Shown here: one piece after another, positions 34,914 to 44,265 of the stretch
How positions within the stretch are numbered: the stretch's first letter is position 1
How the letters are laid out: every line of letters begins with the position of its first letter
NCBI GenBank assembly: GCA_023427085.1
Contig: JAEZBO010000266.1
Location: forward strand, 1-64,000
Length of the DNA stretch: 64,000 nt
From: Pseudomonadota bacterium
GTDB taxonomy: Bacteria; Pseudomonadota; Gammaproteobacteria; Burkholderiales; Burkholderiaceae_B
Direction: 5' to 3'
Translations under genes and position numbers: made by a program
The notes under the pieces: generated by a model
The model's input: the letters and a program-made list of their open reading frames with translations, nothing else
What the model was told of the DNA's origin: nothing
The model's database searches: none

Positions 34914-35825
34914 ATGAAACCGCTACGACTGGACAGCCTGGACATCTTCGCCAGCATCGTGCGTTGCGGCGGCTTCCGTGCGGCAGCGGCCGAGCGCCGC
35001 ATCTCATCGTCCGCCTTGAGCCAGAGCATGAACGCGCTGGAGGCGGCGCTGGGCATCCGGCTGCTGAACCGGACCACCCGCAGCGTCGCGCCGACCGAAG
35101 CCGGCCTGCGGCTGCTGGCGCGGCTCGAGCCGGCCCTGCGCGACATCCGCATGGCGGTCGACGATCTGGACCAGCTACGCACCAGCCCGTCCGGCACGCT
35201 GCGCATCAATGCGCCCGGTCCGGCCGTCGATCACGTGCTGTGTCCGCTGGTGTTCGACTTCATGAAGCATTATCCGAACGTCAAGGTCGAGATCATCAGC
35301 GATGCGGCGATCGTCGACATCGTCGAGCAGGGTTTCGATGCGGGCGTGCGTTTCGGCAAGCAGCTGGCGCAGGACATGATCGCGCTGCCGCTGGGGCCGT
35401 CGCTGCGTTATGCCATCGTCGCCACGCCGCAATACCTGTCGCGGCGCGGCGTGCCGGCCACGCCCGATCAACTGGCCGGTCACGACACCATCGGCCGGCG
35501 TTTTCCCGGCGGCACGCTGGTCTCGTGGTCGTTCGAAAAGCACGGCGAATCGTTGACGATATTGCCGCAAGGCCGCCTGACGCTGAGCTCGGCCCACCAG
35601 GAGCTGCAGGCTGCGCTGGCCGGCCAGGGCATCGCGCATCTGCTGCAAGAGTATGTGCGGGACGCGCTGGACGACGGCCGGCTGGTCGAGATCCTGCAGG
35701 ATTGGAGCCCGACGCTGCCCAGCTGGTATCTCTATTATCCGAACCGGCAACATGCCAGCGCGGCGATGACGGCGTTTCTGCAGCATGTGCGCGATGCCGG
35801 CGCGCCGGGGCCCGACGTCTCGTGA
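34914..35825 (+). CDS. LysR-family regulator
   Basis: The 303-residue protein has an N-terminal winged helix (FRAAAAERRISSSALSQSMNALEAALGIRLLNRTTRSVAPTEAG region, residues about 18-62) and a periplasmic-binding-protein-like effector domain. It is divergent from the metallo-hydrolase at 33768, the likely target. A second metallo-hydrolase gene converges on it at 35860. Confidence 0.9.
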   Translation: MKPLRLDSLDIFASIVRCGGFRAAAAERRISSSALSQSMNALEAALGIRLLNRTTRSVAPTEAGLRLLARLEPALRDIRMAVDDLDQLRTSPSGTLRINAPGPAVDHVLCPLVFDFMKHYPNVKVEIISDAAIVDIVEQGFDAGVRFGKQLAQDMIALPLGPSLRYAIVATPQYLSRRGVPATPDQLAGHDTIGRRFPGGTLVSWSFEKHGESLTILPQGRLTLSSAHQELQAALAGQGIAHLLQEYVRDALDDGRLVEILQDWSPTLPSWYLYYPNRQHASAAMTAFLQHVRDAGAPGPDVS

Positions 35826-35859
35826 CGCCGCGCCCGGCTGGTTCTGCTGCCGCTGCGCG

Positions 35860-36792
35860 TTATAGCGAATCGAAGTCCAGATAGCGGAACGAACCGCCCG
35901 ACTTCATTACCTTGCCGACACCCGGGAAATCCAGGTGTGCGCCGGCCACATAGGTATCCGGCGCCGCGGCCAGTGCAAAGATGCGCCGTCGGGTCGCACG
36001 GGCCTGGTCCTGGTCGCCGTCGAGTTCCCAGGTCACGGCCGGAAAATCGAACTGCAATGACGGCACGTGCACGATGTCGCCCCAGATCAGCAGCCGCGCA
36101 TCGACGCCCTGCACCATGAAGCCGCTGTGCCCGACTTCGTGGCCGGGCGCATGCACCGCGGTCACACGTTCACTGACCGCATGGCCGTCCTCGAATCCCT
36201 GCGCGCGCGCATGCAGGTTCTTCATCCGCGCGCTGCCCTTGAAGTGCGGGATCTCCTGAATCGGCACCAGCAACTGCTGCATGGCCGGGAATGCATCCGA
36301 GCCGTCATTGGCGACCAGCCCGGCAAAATGGTCCAGGTGGGTATGGGTCAGCGCCACCGTGTCGATCTGGCCGGGATCGATGCCGGCCTCGGCCAGCGCG
36401 CGCGGCAGCAGGCCCATGGTCGGATCCCAGGCGTTGCCGGCGCCGGTATCGATCAGGATATGCCGGTCGCCATCGATGATCAGATAGGCGTTGACCGACA
36501 GCCGCAGCTTGCCTTCGACCAGATCGACCTGCGGCGGCACCTCGCCAAATGGCTGGTTGCCGGGCTGACGCAAGCGGCTGGGCGGCATGTCGACATACCC
36601 GTCGCGCAGCGCCAGGATGGTCAGGTCGCCCAGCGCATAACGCACGTAGTTCTCGCCGGCGCCGGTCTTTTTCAGCGGGGCCTCCTTGGCCCAGGCGCCA
36701 CCGAGGGGCAGCAGGCTGCTGGTCGCGAGGCAGGCGCCCGCCTTGAGCAGCGCGCGGCGGGACAGGAAAGAAGGGAACGTTCGATCTGACAT
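35860..36792 (-). CDS. Metallo-beta-lactamase-fold hydrolase, Tat-exported (second copy)
   Basis: The 310-residue protein resembles the hydrolase at 33768 in layout: twin-arginine signal SRRALLKAG, metal motif HTHLDH, then APGHEVGHSG and IWGDIVH. The two are probably distant paralogues. ATG 36792 is chosen for the signal peptide. It is divergent from the XRE-cupin regulator, with strong palindromes between. Confidence 0.88.
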   Translation of the reverse strand: MSDRTFPSFLSRRALLKAGACLATSSLLPLGGAWAKEAPLKKTGAGENYVRYALGDLTILALRDGYVDMPPSRLRQPGNQPFGEVPPQVDLVEGKLRLSVNAYLIIDGDRHILIDTGAGNAWDPTMGLLPRALAEAGIDPGQIDTVALTHTHLDHFAGLVANDGSDAFPAMQQLLVPIQEIPHFKGSARMKNLHARAQGFEDGHAVSERVTAVHAPGHEVGHSGFMVQGVDARLLIWGDIVHVPSLQFDFPAVTWELDGDQDQARATRRRIFALAAAPDTYVAGAHLDFPGVGKVMKSGGSFRYLDFDSL

Positions 36793-36866
36793 CGTGGTCT
36801 CCAGGGTGGTCCGGACGCCCGAGACGGGCGGTCCTCGACGAAGTCGCTGCACACGCGACAAAACAA

Positions 36867-36907
36867 GAACTAATCTTCTATAGAAGATATTAGGCGCGTT
36901 TTAGTTC
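36867..36907. promoter_or_regulatory. Nested palindromes between hydrolase and XRE-cupin genes
   Basis: A perfect 16-base palindrome (ATCTTCTATAGAAGAT, 36873-36888) lies inside a wider inverted pair GAACTAA (36867-36873) and TTAGTTC (36901-36907). It lies between the divergent genes and is the probable site of the XRE-cupin regulator. Confidence 0.6.
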
Positions 36908-36988
36908 CGTCGACAAGGCCGATGCCGGTCGTGCTGGAGGTATCCATTAGTATTTCGCTTGGCACCCACCGATATCCCAGCGAGAACC

Positions 36989-37603
36989 ATGTCCGCCGTC
37001 CCGGCCTCCTCAAACGACACCGACCCGCCCGATGACGGCCTGAGCCGCGCCTTCGGCGCCCGGGTCCGCGCGCTGCGCGAGCAGGCCGGCATCACGCTGG
37101 AAGCGCTGTCGGGCCAGTCCGGCGTGAGCCGGGCCATGCTGTCCAAGGTCGAACGTGGCGAAAAAAGCCCGACCATCGGCGTGGCCAAGCGGATCGCGCA
37201 GGCGCTCGGCGCCTCGCTGAGCTACCTGATGGGCGGCCAGGACGAGCGCCAGCCCGTCGCGCTGGTGCGGCGCGAGCAGCGACTGGTGTTCCGCGATCCC
37301 GACACCGGTTTCGAGCGCCACCTGTTGTCACCGGCGATGGCCGGCGCCAGCGTCGAGATCCTGCTGCACCGGCTGCCCGGGGGCGCTGGCACCGGCGCAC
37401 TGCCGGCGCTGGTGTCCGGTGCTGAAAAACACGTGGTGGTTTCCAGCGGCGCGTTGACGGTGGTGGTGGCGGGTGCGCCGACCGATCTCGCCGAAGGCGA
37501 CACGCTGTATTTCGACGCCGCCGTCGAACACGCCTTCGAGAATCGCAGCCAGGCGCCTTGTGTGTATTACCTCGTGATCTCGAAACGCGCGCCGGGCGCC
37601 TAG
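36989..37603 (+). CDS. XRE-family regulator with C-terminal cupin
   Basis: The 204-residue protein has an HTH_3 domain (ALREQAGITLEALSGQSGVSRAMLSKVERGEKSPT region, residues about 30-85) and a cupin effector domain (residues about 115-200; EGDTLYFDAAVEHAFENRS). Such proteins sense small ligands and regulate an adjacent operon. ATG 36989 is used; a TTG at 36959 is in frame. It converges on the GlxA regulator at 37625. Confidence 0.87.
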   Translation: MSAVPASSNDTDPPDDGLSRAFGARVRALREQAGITLEALSGQSGVSRAMLSKVERGEKSPTIGVAKRIAQALGASLSYLMGGQDERQPVALVRREQRLVFRDPDTGFERHLLSPAMAGASVEILLHRLPGGAGTGALPALVSGAEKHVVVSSGALTVVVAGAPTDLAEGDTLYFDAAVEHAFENRSQAPCVYYLVISKRAPGA

Positions 37604-37624
37604 CGGGTCTGGACACCCAGCGAC

Positions 37625-38641
37625 TCAATCCCCCCGCCGCAACGCCATCGGCGTGATGCCCAGCCGCCGCTCGAACGCCCGCATCATCTGCTGCCGGCCC
37701 GAAAACCCGCAACGCAGCGCGATCTTGTCGAGCGACTGGTCGGTGCCCGACAGCAGCTCGCGCGCCAGATCGACCTGCGCGGCGCGGATGTACTGCGTCG
37801 GCGACAGTCCCAGCGCTTCCTTGAAGGTGCGCGACAGTTGGCGCGCGCCCAGGCAGACGTGCTCGGCGACCTCTTCCACCGTCACGCCGTGCTCGAGCCG
37901 CGCCAGAATGAAGTCGGTCGCGCGCCGCAGCCGGTCCGACGCGCCGCCATACGCGGCCAGCGCCGCGCTGTGTTGCCCCTGGCCGGCCGCGCGCACCCGA
38001 AACACCACCAGTTCGCGGGCGATCTCCAGCGCCAGTTCGCGGCCATAGTCCTCATCGACCAGGTTCAGCGCCAGGTCGATGCCGGCGCTGGCGCCGGCCG
38101 CCGTGAACAGGCGGCCGGCACGCGTGATCAGCGCGTCCGAATCGACCCGCACCGCCGGATAGCATTGCGCGAACCGCTCGATATGGCGCCAATGCGTGGT
38201 CGCGGCCATGCCATCCAGCAGGCCCGATTCGGCCAGCACGTAGGCGCCGGTGCAGACCGATCCCAGCCGGCGCAGCCGCGGTGCGACCGCCAGCAGCCAG
38301 TTGCGCAGATGGGCATCGTGGGTGGCGTTGTGCACGCCCGGGCCACCGGCCACGATCAAGGTATCGAACGCGCAGATCTCGGGCGGCGGCAGCGCGGCGG
38401 TCTGCAGCCGCAGGCTCGACGAACAGGTGATCTCGCCGCCGAAGGTCGACAGCGCGGTGATCCGGTAACGGTCCGGCTCGCCCTCGCGGCGCAGATGGTG
38501 ATTGGCCCGGCTGAACACGTCGGCCGGGCCGGTCGCATCCAGCAGCAGCACGTCGTCGAACACCACGATGCCGACCTCGAGCGTGCGCTTGAGCAAGGCC
38601 GGCGAGACGTGTGGATCAGTTGGCGACGAAGCCGCTGTCAT
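37625..38641 (-). CDS. GlxA-type AraC-family regulator with DJ-1/PfpI domain
   Basis: The 338-residue protein has an N-terminal DJ-1/PfpI domain (residues about 20-195) with the nucleophile-elbow-like SVCTGAYVLAESG and a C-terminal AraC double helix-turn-helix (VEEVAEHVCLGARQLSRTF; SLDKIALRCGFSGRQQMMRAF). Start 38641 overlaps the upstream Bug gene by 26 bases. The operator array at 39665-39747 in front of that operon probably binds this protein. Confidence 0.9.
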   Translation of the reverse strand: MTAASSPTDPHVSPALLKRTLEVGIVVFDDVLLLDATGPADVFSRANHHLRREGEPDRYRITALSTFGGEITCSSSLRLQTAALPPPEICAFDTLIVAGGPGVHNATHDAHLRNWLLAVAPRLRRLGSVCTGAYVLAESGLLDGMAATTHWRHIERFAQCYPAVRVDSDALITRAGRLFTAAGASAGIDLALNLVDEDYGRELALEIARELVVFRVRAAGQGQHSAALAAYGGASDRLRRATDFILARLEHGVTVEEVAEHVCLGARQLSRTFKEALGLSPTQYIRAAQVDLARELLSGTDQSLDKIALRCGFSGRQQMMRAFERRLGITPMALRRGD

Positions 38642-39590
38642 CGACGATCTGTTGCCACTGCGCATGTTCCCTCTTCATCGTCTCGGCCAGCGTCGCGGCG
38701 TCGCCGTCGCCGACCTCCAGGCCGGCGGCCAGCAAGGACGCCCGCAAGGACTCGTCCTTGACCACCTGGCGCACGGCGGCGCGAAAACGTTCGACCAGTT
38801 CGGCGCTGGCATGGCGCGTCAGGAAATACGAAAACCATTCCTGGTTGACCAGTTCGCCATAGCCCTCTTCGGGAAAGACCGGCACGTCGGGCAGCTGCGT
38901 GGCCCGCTCGCGACCGGTGATCGCCAGGATCCGCAGCCTGCCGCTGCGATGATGATCGAGAATATCACTGGGCGTCAGGAATGCGAACGGCACCTGGCCC
39001 GCCAGCACGTCGGCCAGCGCCGGCGCCGAGCCGCGATAGGCCACCTGATTGAAGTCCAGGCCCAGCGCGCGTTGCAGCAGCACGCCGGAAAAATGGAACA
39101 CGCTGCCCGAGGCCGGCGTGCCGTAGAAGCCCAGCTTGGGATCCTGCCTGATCAGCGCGACGGCCTGCTTCAGGTTCCTGGCCGGCACCGTCGGCGCGCA
39201 GACGAAGGCGACCGGCGCGGTCGCCACGGTGCCGATCGGCACGAAATCGCGCAAGGGATCGTAGGGCAGATTGCGATACGTGTGGGGATAGATGACCATC
39301 GACGAACCGATGGTCTGCAGCAGCACGCTGCCATCGGCCGGACCGCTCTGGGCGACACCGATGGCCAGCTGGCCGCCGGCGCCGGACTTGTTCTCGACGA
39401 TCACGTTCACGCCCAGCTGCGCGCCCAGCACCGGCGCCACCACCCGGGCGATGCGGTCGCCGGTGGCGCCCGGCGGAAACCCCACCAACAAGCGCAACAC
39501 ACCGGGTGGCGAGGCCTGCGCGGCCGCGTAAGCCGGCCGCAGCAATGCCAGGCCACCGAGCAGTTGCAGGCATTTGCGTCTGCTGTTCAT
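38616..39590 (-). CDS. Bug-family (TctC-type) solute-binding protein
   Basis: The 324-residue exported protein has an N-terminal signal (RRKCLQLLGGLALLRPAYAAAQA) and the Bug motifs LLVGFPPGATGDRIAR, VENKSGAGGQLAIG and QVAYRGSAPALADVLAGQ. It is cotranscribed with the overlapping GlxA regulator and divergent from the isonitrile-hydratase-like gene. No membrane transporter partner is present. Confidence 0.9.
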   Translation of the reverse strand: MNSRRKCLQLLGGLALLRPAYAAAQASPPGVLRLLVGFPPGATGDRIARVVAPVLGAQLGVNVIVENKSGAGGQLAIGVAQSGPADGSVLLQTIGSSMVIYPHTYRNLPYDPLRDFVPIGTVATAPVAFVCAPTVPARNLKQAVALIRQDPKLGFYGTPASGSVFHFSGVLLQRALGLDFNQVAYRGSAPALADVLAGQVPFAFLTPSDILDHHRSGRLRILAITGRERATQLPDVPVFPEEGYGELVNQEWFSYFLTRHASAELVERFRAAVRQVVKDESLRASLLAAGLEVGDGDAATLAETMKREHAQWQQIVDDSGFVAN

Positions 39591-39664
39591 GATCGACCTC
39601 TGTTTTTTGACCGTCGAAGGACGGTTCCCCTTGCCCCGAGTGTTGCCGCCTATCGCTCGCGCCA

Positions 39665-39747
39665 CCGGACTTTTGCATCGCATTTCCGGACATCGACACC
39701 GGCAGGCGCGCTGCGCCGATGTCCGGAAACGCGCGCACTTTGTCCGG
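39665..39747. promoter_or_regulatory. Symmetric array of CCGGAC half-sites
   Basis: Four half-sites are arranged symmetrically. CCGGAC at 39665 and 39686 are direct repeats 21 bases apart. TGTCCGG at 39720 and 39741 are the same on the other strand, again 21 bases apart. The inner pair forms a perfect 13-base inverted repeat (39683-39695 and 39717-39729). Direct repeats two helical turns apart are typical of AraC-family binding; the GlxA-type protein is the obvious candidate. Confidence 0.65.
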
Positions 39748-39779
39748 CGGCCGGCGCGATAACTGCGCAAAGTAGCCGG

Positions 39780-40490
39780 ATGACTACCCAAGCCCAAGCC
39801 CAAGCCAAGACCCGCATCGGCATGCTCGTGTTCCCGATGATGACCTCGCTGGACATCCTCGGCCCCTTCGAGGTGCTGGCCCGTGCGCCCGACTGCCAGA
39901 CCGAGCTGGTCTGGAAGGACCGCCAGCCGGTCCGCGGCGACACCGGGCTGGTCGTCACGCCCGACCGCGGTTTCGCCGACGCGCCGCAATACGATGTCAT
40001 CGTGGTGCCCGGCGGGCCGGGCCAGACGCCGTTGATGGAAGATGCCGAGGTGCTGGATTTCCTGCGCCGCCAGGCGGCCGGCGCCGAACTGGTGACGTCG
40101 GTCTGCACCGGCTCGCTGCTGCTGGCGGCGGCCGGTCTGTTGCAGGGCTACCAGGCCACCTGTCACTGGCTGTCGATCGACCAGCTGGCCTTGTTCGGCG
40201 TCGAGAGCGTGCCCGAGCGGGTGGTGGTCGACCGCAATCGCATCACCGGCGCGGGGGTCACGTCCGGGCTGGACTTCGCGTTCACGGTGCTGGCCGCGCT
40301 GCGCGGCGACGCGGCCGCCAAGTCGCTGCAGCTGATGCTCGAATATGATCCCGCGCCGCCCTTCCAGAGCGGTCATCCACGCGTCGCCGACGCCGCCACC
40401 GTCGAACGGGTGCGCACCGCCGCGCAAGGCATGCTGGCGCAGCGGCGCGAGGTGTCGCTGCGCGTGGCGGGCCGCATCCCTCGCCCCTGA
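39780..40490 (+). CDS. DJ-1/PfpI protein, isonitrile hydratase-like
   Basis: The 236-residue single-domain DJ-1/PfpI protein has the nucleophile elbow SVCTGSLLLAAAGLL, FPMMTSLDILGPFEV at the N-terminus and VVPGGPG before the elbow. This closely resembles isonitrile (isocyanide) hydratase InhA, about 228 residues, which converts isocyanides to N-formamides. A different DJ-1 hydrolase role is possible. It is divergent from the Bug/GlxA operon. Confidence 0.75.
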   Translation: MTTQAQAQAKTRIGMLVFPMMTSLDILGPFEVLARAPDCQTELVWKDRQPVRGDTGLVVTPDRGFADAPQYDVIVVPGGPGQTPLMEDAEVLDFLRRQAAGAELVTSVCTGSLLLAAAGLLQGYQATCHWLSIDQLALFGVESVPERVVVDRNRITGAGVTSGLDFAFTVLAALRGDAAAKSLQLMLEYDPAPPFQSGHPRVADAATVERVRTAAQGMLAQRREVSLRVAGRIPRP

Positions 40491-40649
40491 GAAGGCTGGT
40501 GGTCAGGGGCGAGCACGCCCGCCATCCGCCACTGACGGGGTGGCTTCTCTCGGCGGCTGGCGCGACACTCGCGGTCAGAGGTTTTCAGGCCAAGCGAATT
40601 TGACGATGGGTATAGTAGCCCCATCAAACAAGCACGCAAGGAAGCCAGC

Positions 40650-41237
40650 ATGCCGGACCCCTCGTCAGGCCGCGCGAACATTTCCTGGATCAACGCTAGC
40701 AGCGATGCCGGAGACCGCCATCGTGTGATGGCAGGGTTGTTTGCAGCGGTCGTGCTGACGCTGCAGACGGCGGTGGCGGCGATGGCTGCGCCGCCGGCCC
40801 TGGCCGCGCAGCCGAGCGAGCGCGGTGCGCAGACTCAGGCACCCGCGCCGAACAAGGCCAATCCCGCCGTGTTGGCGCTACCGCCAGGCTTGACGCTGCG
40901 ACGGTCAGAATGGGTGAGCCTGCCGGAGAACCGAGGCGGCGTGCCCGGCCCCACGGATTACCTGGCGCTGGTGGCGACGATCGAGGCCTCGGCCAGCGCA
41001 CGCCAGAGCGTGCTGCAAGCGCTGCCGGACTTCGGCGCCACCCTGCACGTGCCGCCGCCCTTCGCCCGCCCATGGCTGACGCCTGTCCAACGCGAAGCCT
41101 TGACCGACGACCAGGCCCGCGACCGCTACCCCGGCAAGGATGCGCAGTCGCTGCTGGCGCGGCCGGCCAAACGCGCGATCCTGATCGACACGCCGGGCCC
41201 CTTGCTGCTGTATGTGGAATACCTGTCGCTGCACTAG
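40650..41237 (+). CDS. Hypothetical exported protein, 195 residues
   Basis: I recognise no domain. A hydrophobic stretch at residues about 27-54 (LFAAVVLTLQTAVAAMAAPP) looks like a signal peptide preceded by an unusually long polar N-terminus. The mature part is Pro/Ala-rich and contains a YPGKDAQSLLARP segment. AAGGAAG lies seven bases before the ATG, supporting the start. Confidence 0.65.
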   Translation: MPDPSSGRANISWINASSDAGDRHRVMAGLFAAVVLTLQTAVAAMAAPPALAAQPSERGAQTQAPAPNKANPAVLALPPGLTLRRSEWVSLPENRGGVPGPTDYLALVATIEASASARQSVLQALPDFGATLHVPPPFARPWLTPVQREALTDDQARDRYPGKDAQSLLARPAKRAILIDTPGPLLLYVEYLSLH

Positions 41238-41308
41238 CGCCTTGTTTAGCACCGCCTGGAATGGGCGCGGCAAACGCCCCACCTGCAGTCATGCAGCCGG
41301 GTTCTCAT

Positions 41309-42271
41309 TCAAAGCCGTATCTTGGCCGCCTCGATGACGTCCGCGAACACGGTCCGCTGCTGCGCATAGAACGCCGCCAGGTCGGCCGGACTGCCGCCGC
41401 CGGGCGTGGAGCCCATCTCCGACAGGGTTGCCCTGACATCGGGCCGGGCCAGCACCTCGTTCGCCGCGTCGTTGATCTGTCTGATCAGCGGCTCGTCGAC
41501 GCCCGCCGGCGCCCACAACGCGAACCAGCCGATCAGGGCCATGCCGTCGATGCCCGCCTCGGCGAAGGTCGGCACGTCGGGCAGCACCGACACCCGTTCG
41601 GCGCTCGTCACCGCGATCGGTATCAATGATTTGTTCTTGATATGGCCGCCCATCAGGGCCACGTTGTCGAACATGATCGGCACCCGGCCGGACAGCACGT
41701 CGGGGATCGCCTCGGCGCTGCCCTTGTAGGGAATGTGCAGCATGTCCAGCCCTGCCAGGGCTTTCAGGCGTTCGCCGGCCAGGTGCTGCACGTTGCCATT
41801 GCCCGACGAGGCGAACGAGAATTCGCCCGGCGCCTGCTTCACCTTGTCGATCAAGGCGTCCAGCGTCTCGACACCCAGGCCGGGATGGGCCACCAGCACA
41901 TACGGTGTCTTGGCCATCAGCACGACCGGCTGAAAATCGGCATGCGAGTCGTAGGGCACGTTCTTGTACAGAAAGTCGATCGTCGCGTGCGACGCCGACG
42001 ACATCAACAGCACCAGCCCGTCGGCCGGCGATGTCTTGGCGACGTAGCTGGCGCCGATCATGCCCGCCGCGCCAGAGCGGTTCTCGACCAGGCCATTCAT
42101 CCCCAGCGCCTGGCCCAGCGATCTGGCCGCCAGGCGGCCCATGATGTCGGTGGTCCCGCCGGGCGGGCTGCCGACCACGATCTTCATGATCTTTTCGTTG
42201 GCACGGACTGCTTGCGGAAACGCCAGGGCTGCAAGCAGGGCGGCGCTGAACTGCCGACGGCTGATTTTCAT
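41309..42271 (-). CDS. Bug-family (TctC-type) solute-binding protein
   Basis: The 320-residue exported protein has a signal peptide (SRRQFSAALLAALAFPQAVRA) and the Bug core VVGSPPGGTTDIMGR, VENRSGAAGMIGAS and HIPYKGSAEAIPDVLSG. It lies 28 bases downstream of the TauD-type dioxygenase gene on the same strand and probably feeds the same pathway. Confidence 0.9.
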   Translation of the reverse strand: MKISRRQFSAALLAALAFPQAVRANEKIMKIVVGSPPGGTTDIMGRLAARSLGQALGMNGLVENRSGAAGMIGASYVAKTSPADGLVLLMSSASHATIDFLYKNVPYDSHADFQPVVLMAKTPYVLVAHPGLGVETLDALIDKVKQAPGEFSFASSGNGNVQHLAGERLKALAGLDMLHIPYKGSAEAIPDVLSGRVPIMFDNVALMGGHIKNKSLIPIAVTSAERVSVLPDVPTFAEAGIDGMALIGWFALWAPAGVDEPLIRQINDAANEVLARPDVRATLSEMGSTPGGGSPADLAAFYAQQRTVFADVIEAAKIRL

Positions 42272-42299
42272 TATCTTGTCTCCTCGCCCGCGCGCACGA

Positions 42300-43217
42300 T
42301 CAGTCGTGCATGGCGGATACGGCTGCGGCGATGTCTCGGTCGTTGCTGGCCGGCTGGGCCGACAGCGACGCGTCCTCGAACCGTCCCAGGTGTTCGCCGA
42401 TGACCGACGTGCGGATCATGGTCCGGTACTCCTTGCGATCGAAATCGCCGACGGCCAGGTGCGTCAGGCAGCGGTTGTCCCACATCACCAGATCGCCGCG
42501 GCTCCAGTGATGCCGATAGGTGAATTTCGGCGACGTCGAGTGATCGCACAGGAACTTGATGATGGGCTTGCTCTCGGCCTCGCTCATGCCGACGAAGGCG
42601 CGCACCCGGTCATTGACATAGAGCGCCGGCCGGCCGGTGCCGGGATGGACACGCACCGCGGGATGCACGACCGGCGGATTCAGGCGCTTGAACTCGGCAA
42701 TGATTTCCGGCGCCCGCTTGGCGTTGATCAGCGAGACGTCGTGGACCGCTTCCAGCGCCAGCAGAAACTCGCGCAGCGGCGCCGACAGGCTCTCGAAGGC
42801 CGCGTACATGTTGGCGAACAAGGTGTCGCCGCCGACGGCAGGCGTTTCCTGGCAATACAGGAAGGTGCCTTGCGCGGGCTGTCGGGTATACGACAGATCG
42901 GTGTGCCAGTTCTGCCCGCCCGAGGCGCCCGGCCGCAACTGCCCGTCGACCGGGCGGTTCGACAGCAGCATCACCTCCTTGTAGCCATCCAGGCGATTGA
43001 AGGGCTGGCTGTCGAGCGGATCCAGCGGCCCGAATCGGGCGGAAAAGTCGATGAGGTGTTCGGGTTGCAACTCCTGCTGCGGAAACACCAGGATCTGGTG
43101 CTCGTTCCAGGCCTGCTCGATGGCTCGCAGGTCTTGCGCGTCCAAGGGCTGGGACAGGTCCACCCCCGTCACGCGGGCGCCGGCGGCATAGCCGACTCTT
43201 TTCACTTCGATAGGCAT
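42300..43217 (-). CDS. TauD/TfdA-family 2-oxoglutarate-dependent dioxygenase
   Basis: The 305-residue enzyme has the iron facial triad HTD (NWHTDLSYTR) and distal His (RCLTHLAVGDF), and a 2-oxoglutarate-binding Arg (RTMIRTSV). The family includes taurine and 2,4-D dioxygenases and related C-O, C-S and C-N cleaving enzymes. The specific substrate is unknown. ATG 43217 begins the conserved fold. It is followed by a Bug gene and preceded by a LysR gene. Confidence 0.88.
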   Translation of the reverse strand: MPIEVKRVGYAAGARVTGVDLSQPLDAQDLRAIEQAWNEHQILVFPQQELQPEHLIDFSARFGPLDPLDSQPFNRLDGYKEVMLLSNRPVDGQLRPGASGGQNWHTDLSYTRQPAQGTFLYCQETPAVGGDTLFANMYAAFESLSAPLREFLLALEAVHDVSLINAKRAPEIIAEFKRLNPPVVHPAVRVHPGTGRPALYVNDRVRAFVGMSEAESKPIIKFLCDHSTSPKFTYRHHWSRGDLVMWDNRCLTHLAVGDFDRKEYRTMIRTSVIGEHLGRFEDASLSAQPASNDRDIAAAVSAMHD

Positions 43218-43317
43218 CGTCGTACTCCTGGCAATGGAGTCTCGATTGTGGAAAAGAAGCGCGGCATGATCCACGGCCCGGACGGCAAAGCAGGATTGCG
43301 CAAACTGCAAACGACCC

Positions 43318-44220
43318 TCAGGAGTGGCCCGGCAAGCCCGCCCTGAGCCGTGCGCGGGTGGCCTGCAGCGCGATCCGGGCGGCCACGCCCAATGCACGTT
43401 CCTTGGTGGTCGAGATGGCCAGATGGCGGCGGAACTCGGCATCGTCGATGCGCACGCCGTGCAGGCGGGGGTCCCAGCCGCGCGCCTCGGGCGCGTTGGC
43501 CGGCATGACGCTGTAGCCGCAACCGGCGGCGGTCAGCTCGGCCTGCACGCAGATCGTGCGGGCCTCGAGCACCACCCTCAATGGCAGGTTGCGCCGGCGC
43601 GCGATCATCTCCGCCTGCAGGCGCGTGCCGTTCGGGTGTCCCGACAGGATCAGCGGCACGCGGCACAGGTCCGCGAAACTCACCGTCTCGCCCCGCAACA
43701 GCGGGTCGCCGACACGGCCCACCAGATGGTTGTCGATCATGCCCAGGTGTTCGTCGTCGCCGGCGGGCGTATCCGTGTGGCGAAACAGCACCGCGAAGTC
43801 GATCTCGCCGCTCTGGCGCCAACGGTCCAGCTCTTCGCTTGCGCCTTCGCTAAAGCGCATGCGGATGCCGGGATGCGCGCCACTGACCGCCTTGACCAGC
43901 GCCACCACCAGGTGCTTGACCAGCGACGGCACCATGCCGATCCGCACCTCGCCGACGATCTCCTTCCTGGCCTGCGCCAGCGTCTCGACGATGGCTTCAT
44001 GATGACGGATCACGCCTTCGATCTGGCTCAGCGCGCCGACCATCGCCGGCGTCGGCGCCAGGCCCCGGCCATTGCGGTAGAACAGGCTGCCGAGTTCGGC
44101 CTCGGCGGCGGCCAGGCCCCGGCTGACCTGCGATGGCGCCACGCCGAGCACGCGTGCGGCCTTGGTGACCTGGCCGCACTCGGCCAAGGTGATCAGCAGG
44201 CGATACCTGGCGATGTCCAT
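43318..44220 (-). CDS. LysR-family regulator
   Basis: The 300-residue LysR protein has the helix-turn-helix at residues about 16-40 (QVTKAARVLGVAPSQVSRGLAAAEAELG) and a substrate-binding-like effector domain. It lies in the same orientation between the RraA-like gene and the dioxygenase gene, inside the catabolic cluster. Confidence 0.9.
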   Translation of the reverse strand: MDIARYRLLITLAECGQVTKAARVLGVAPSQVSRGLAAAEAELGSLFYRNGRGLAPTPAMVGALSQIEGVIRHHEAIVETLAQARKEIVGEVRIGMVPSLVKHLVVALVKAVSGAHPGIRMRFSEGASEELDRWRQSGEIDFAVLFRHTDTPAGDDEHLGMIDNHLVGRVGDPLLRGETVSFADLCRVPLILSGHPNGTRLQAEMIARRRNLPLRVVLEARTICVQAELTAAGCGYSVMPANAPEARGWDPRLHGVRIDDAEFRRHLAISTTKERALGVAARIALQATRARLRAGLPGHS

Positions 44221-44265
44221 CGCGGCCTCCGTCGGCCCCTATCGGCCTCTTGCCGGCGTTGCCGC

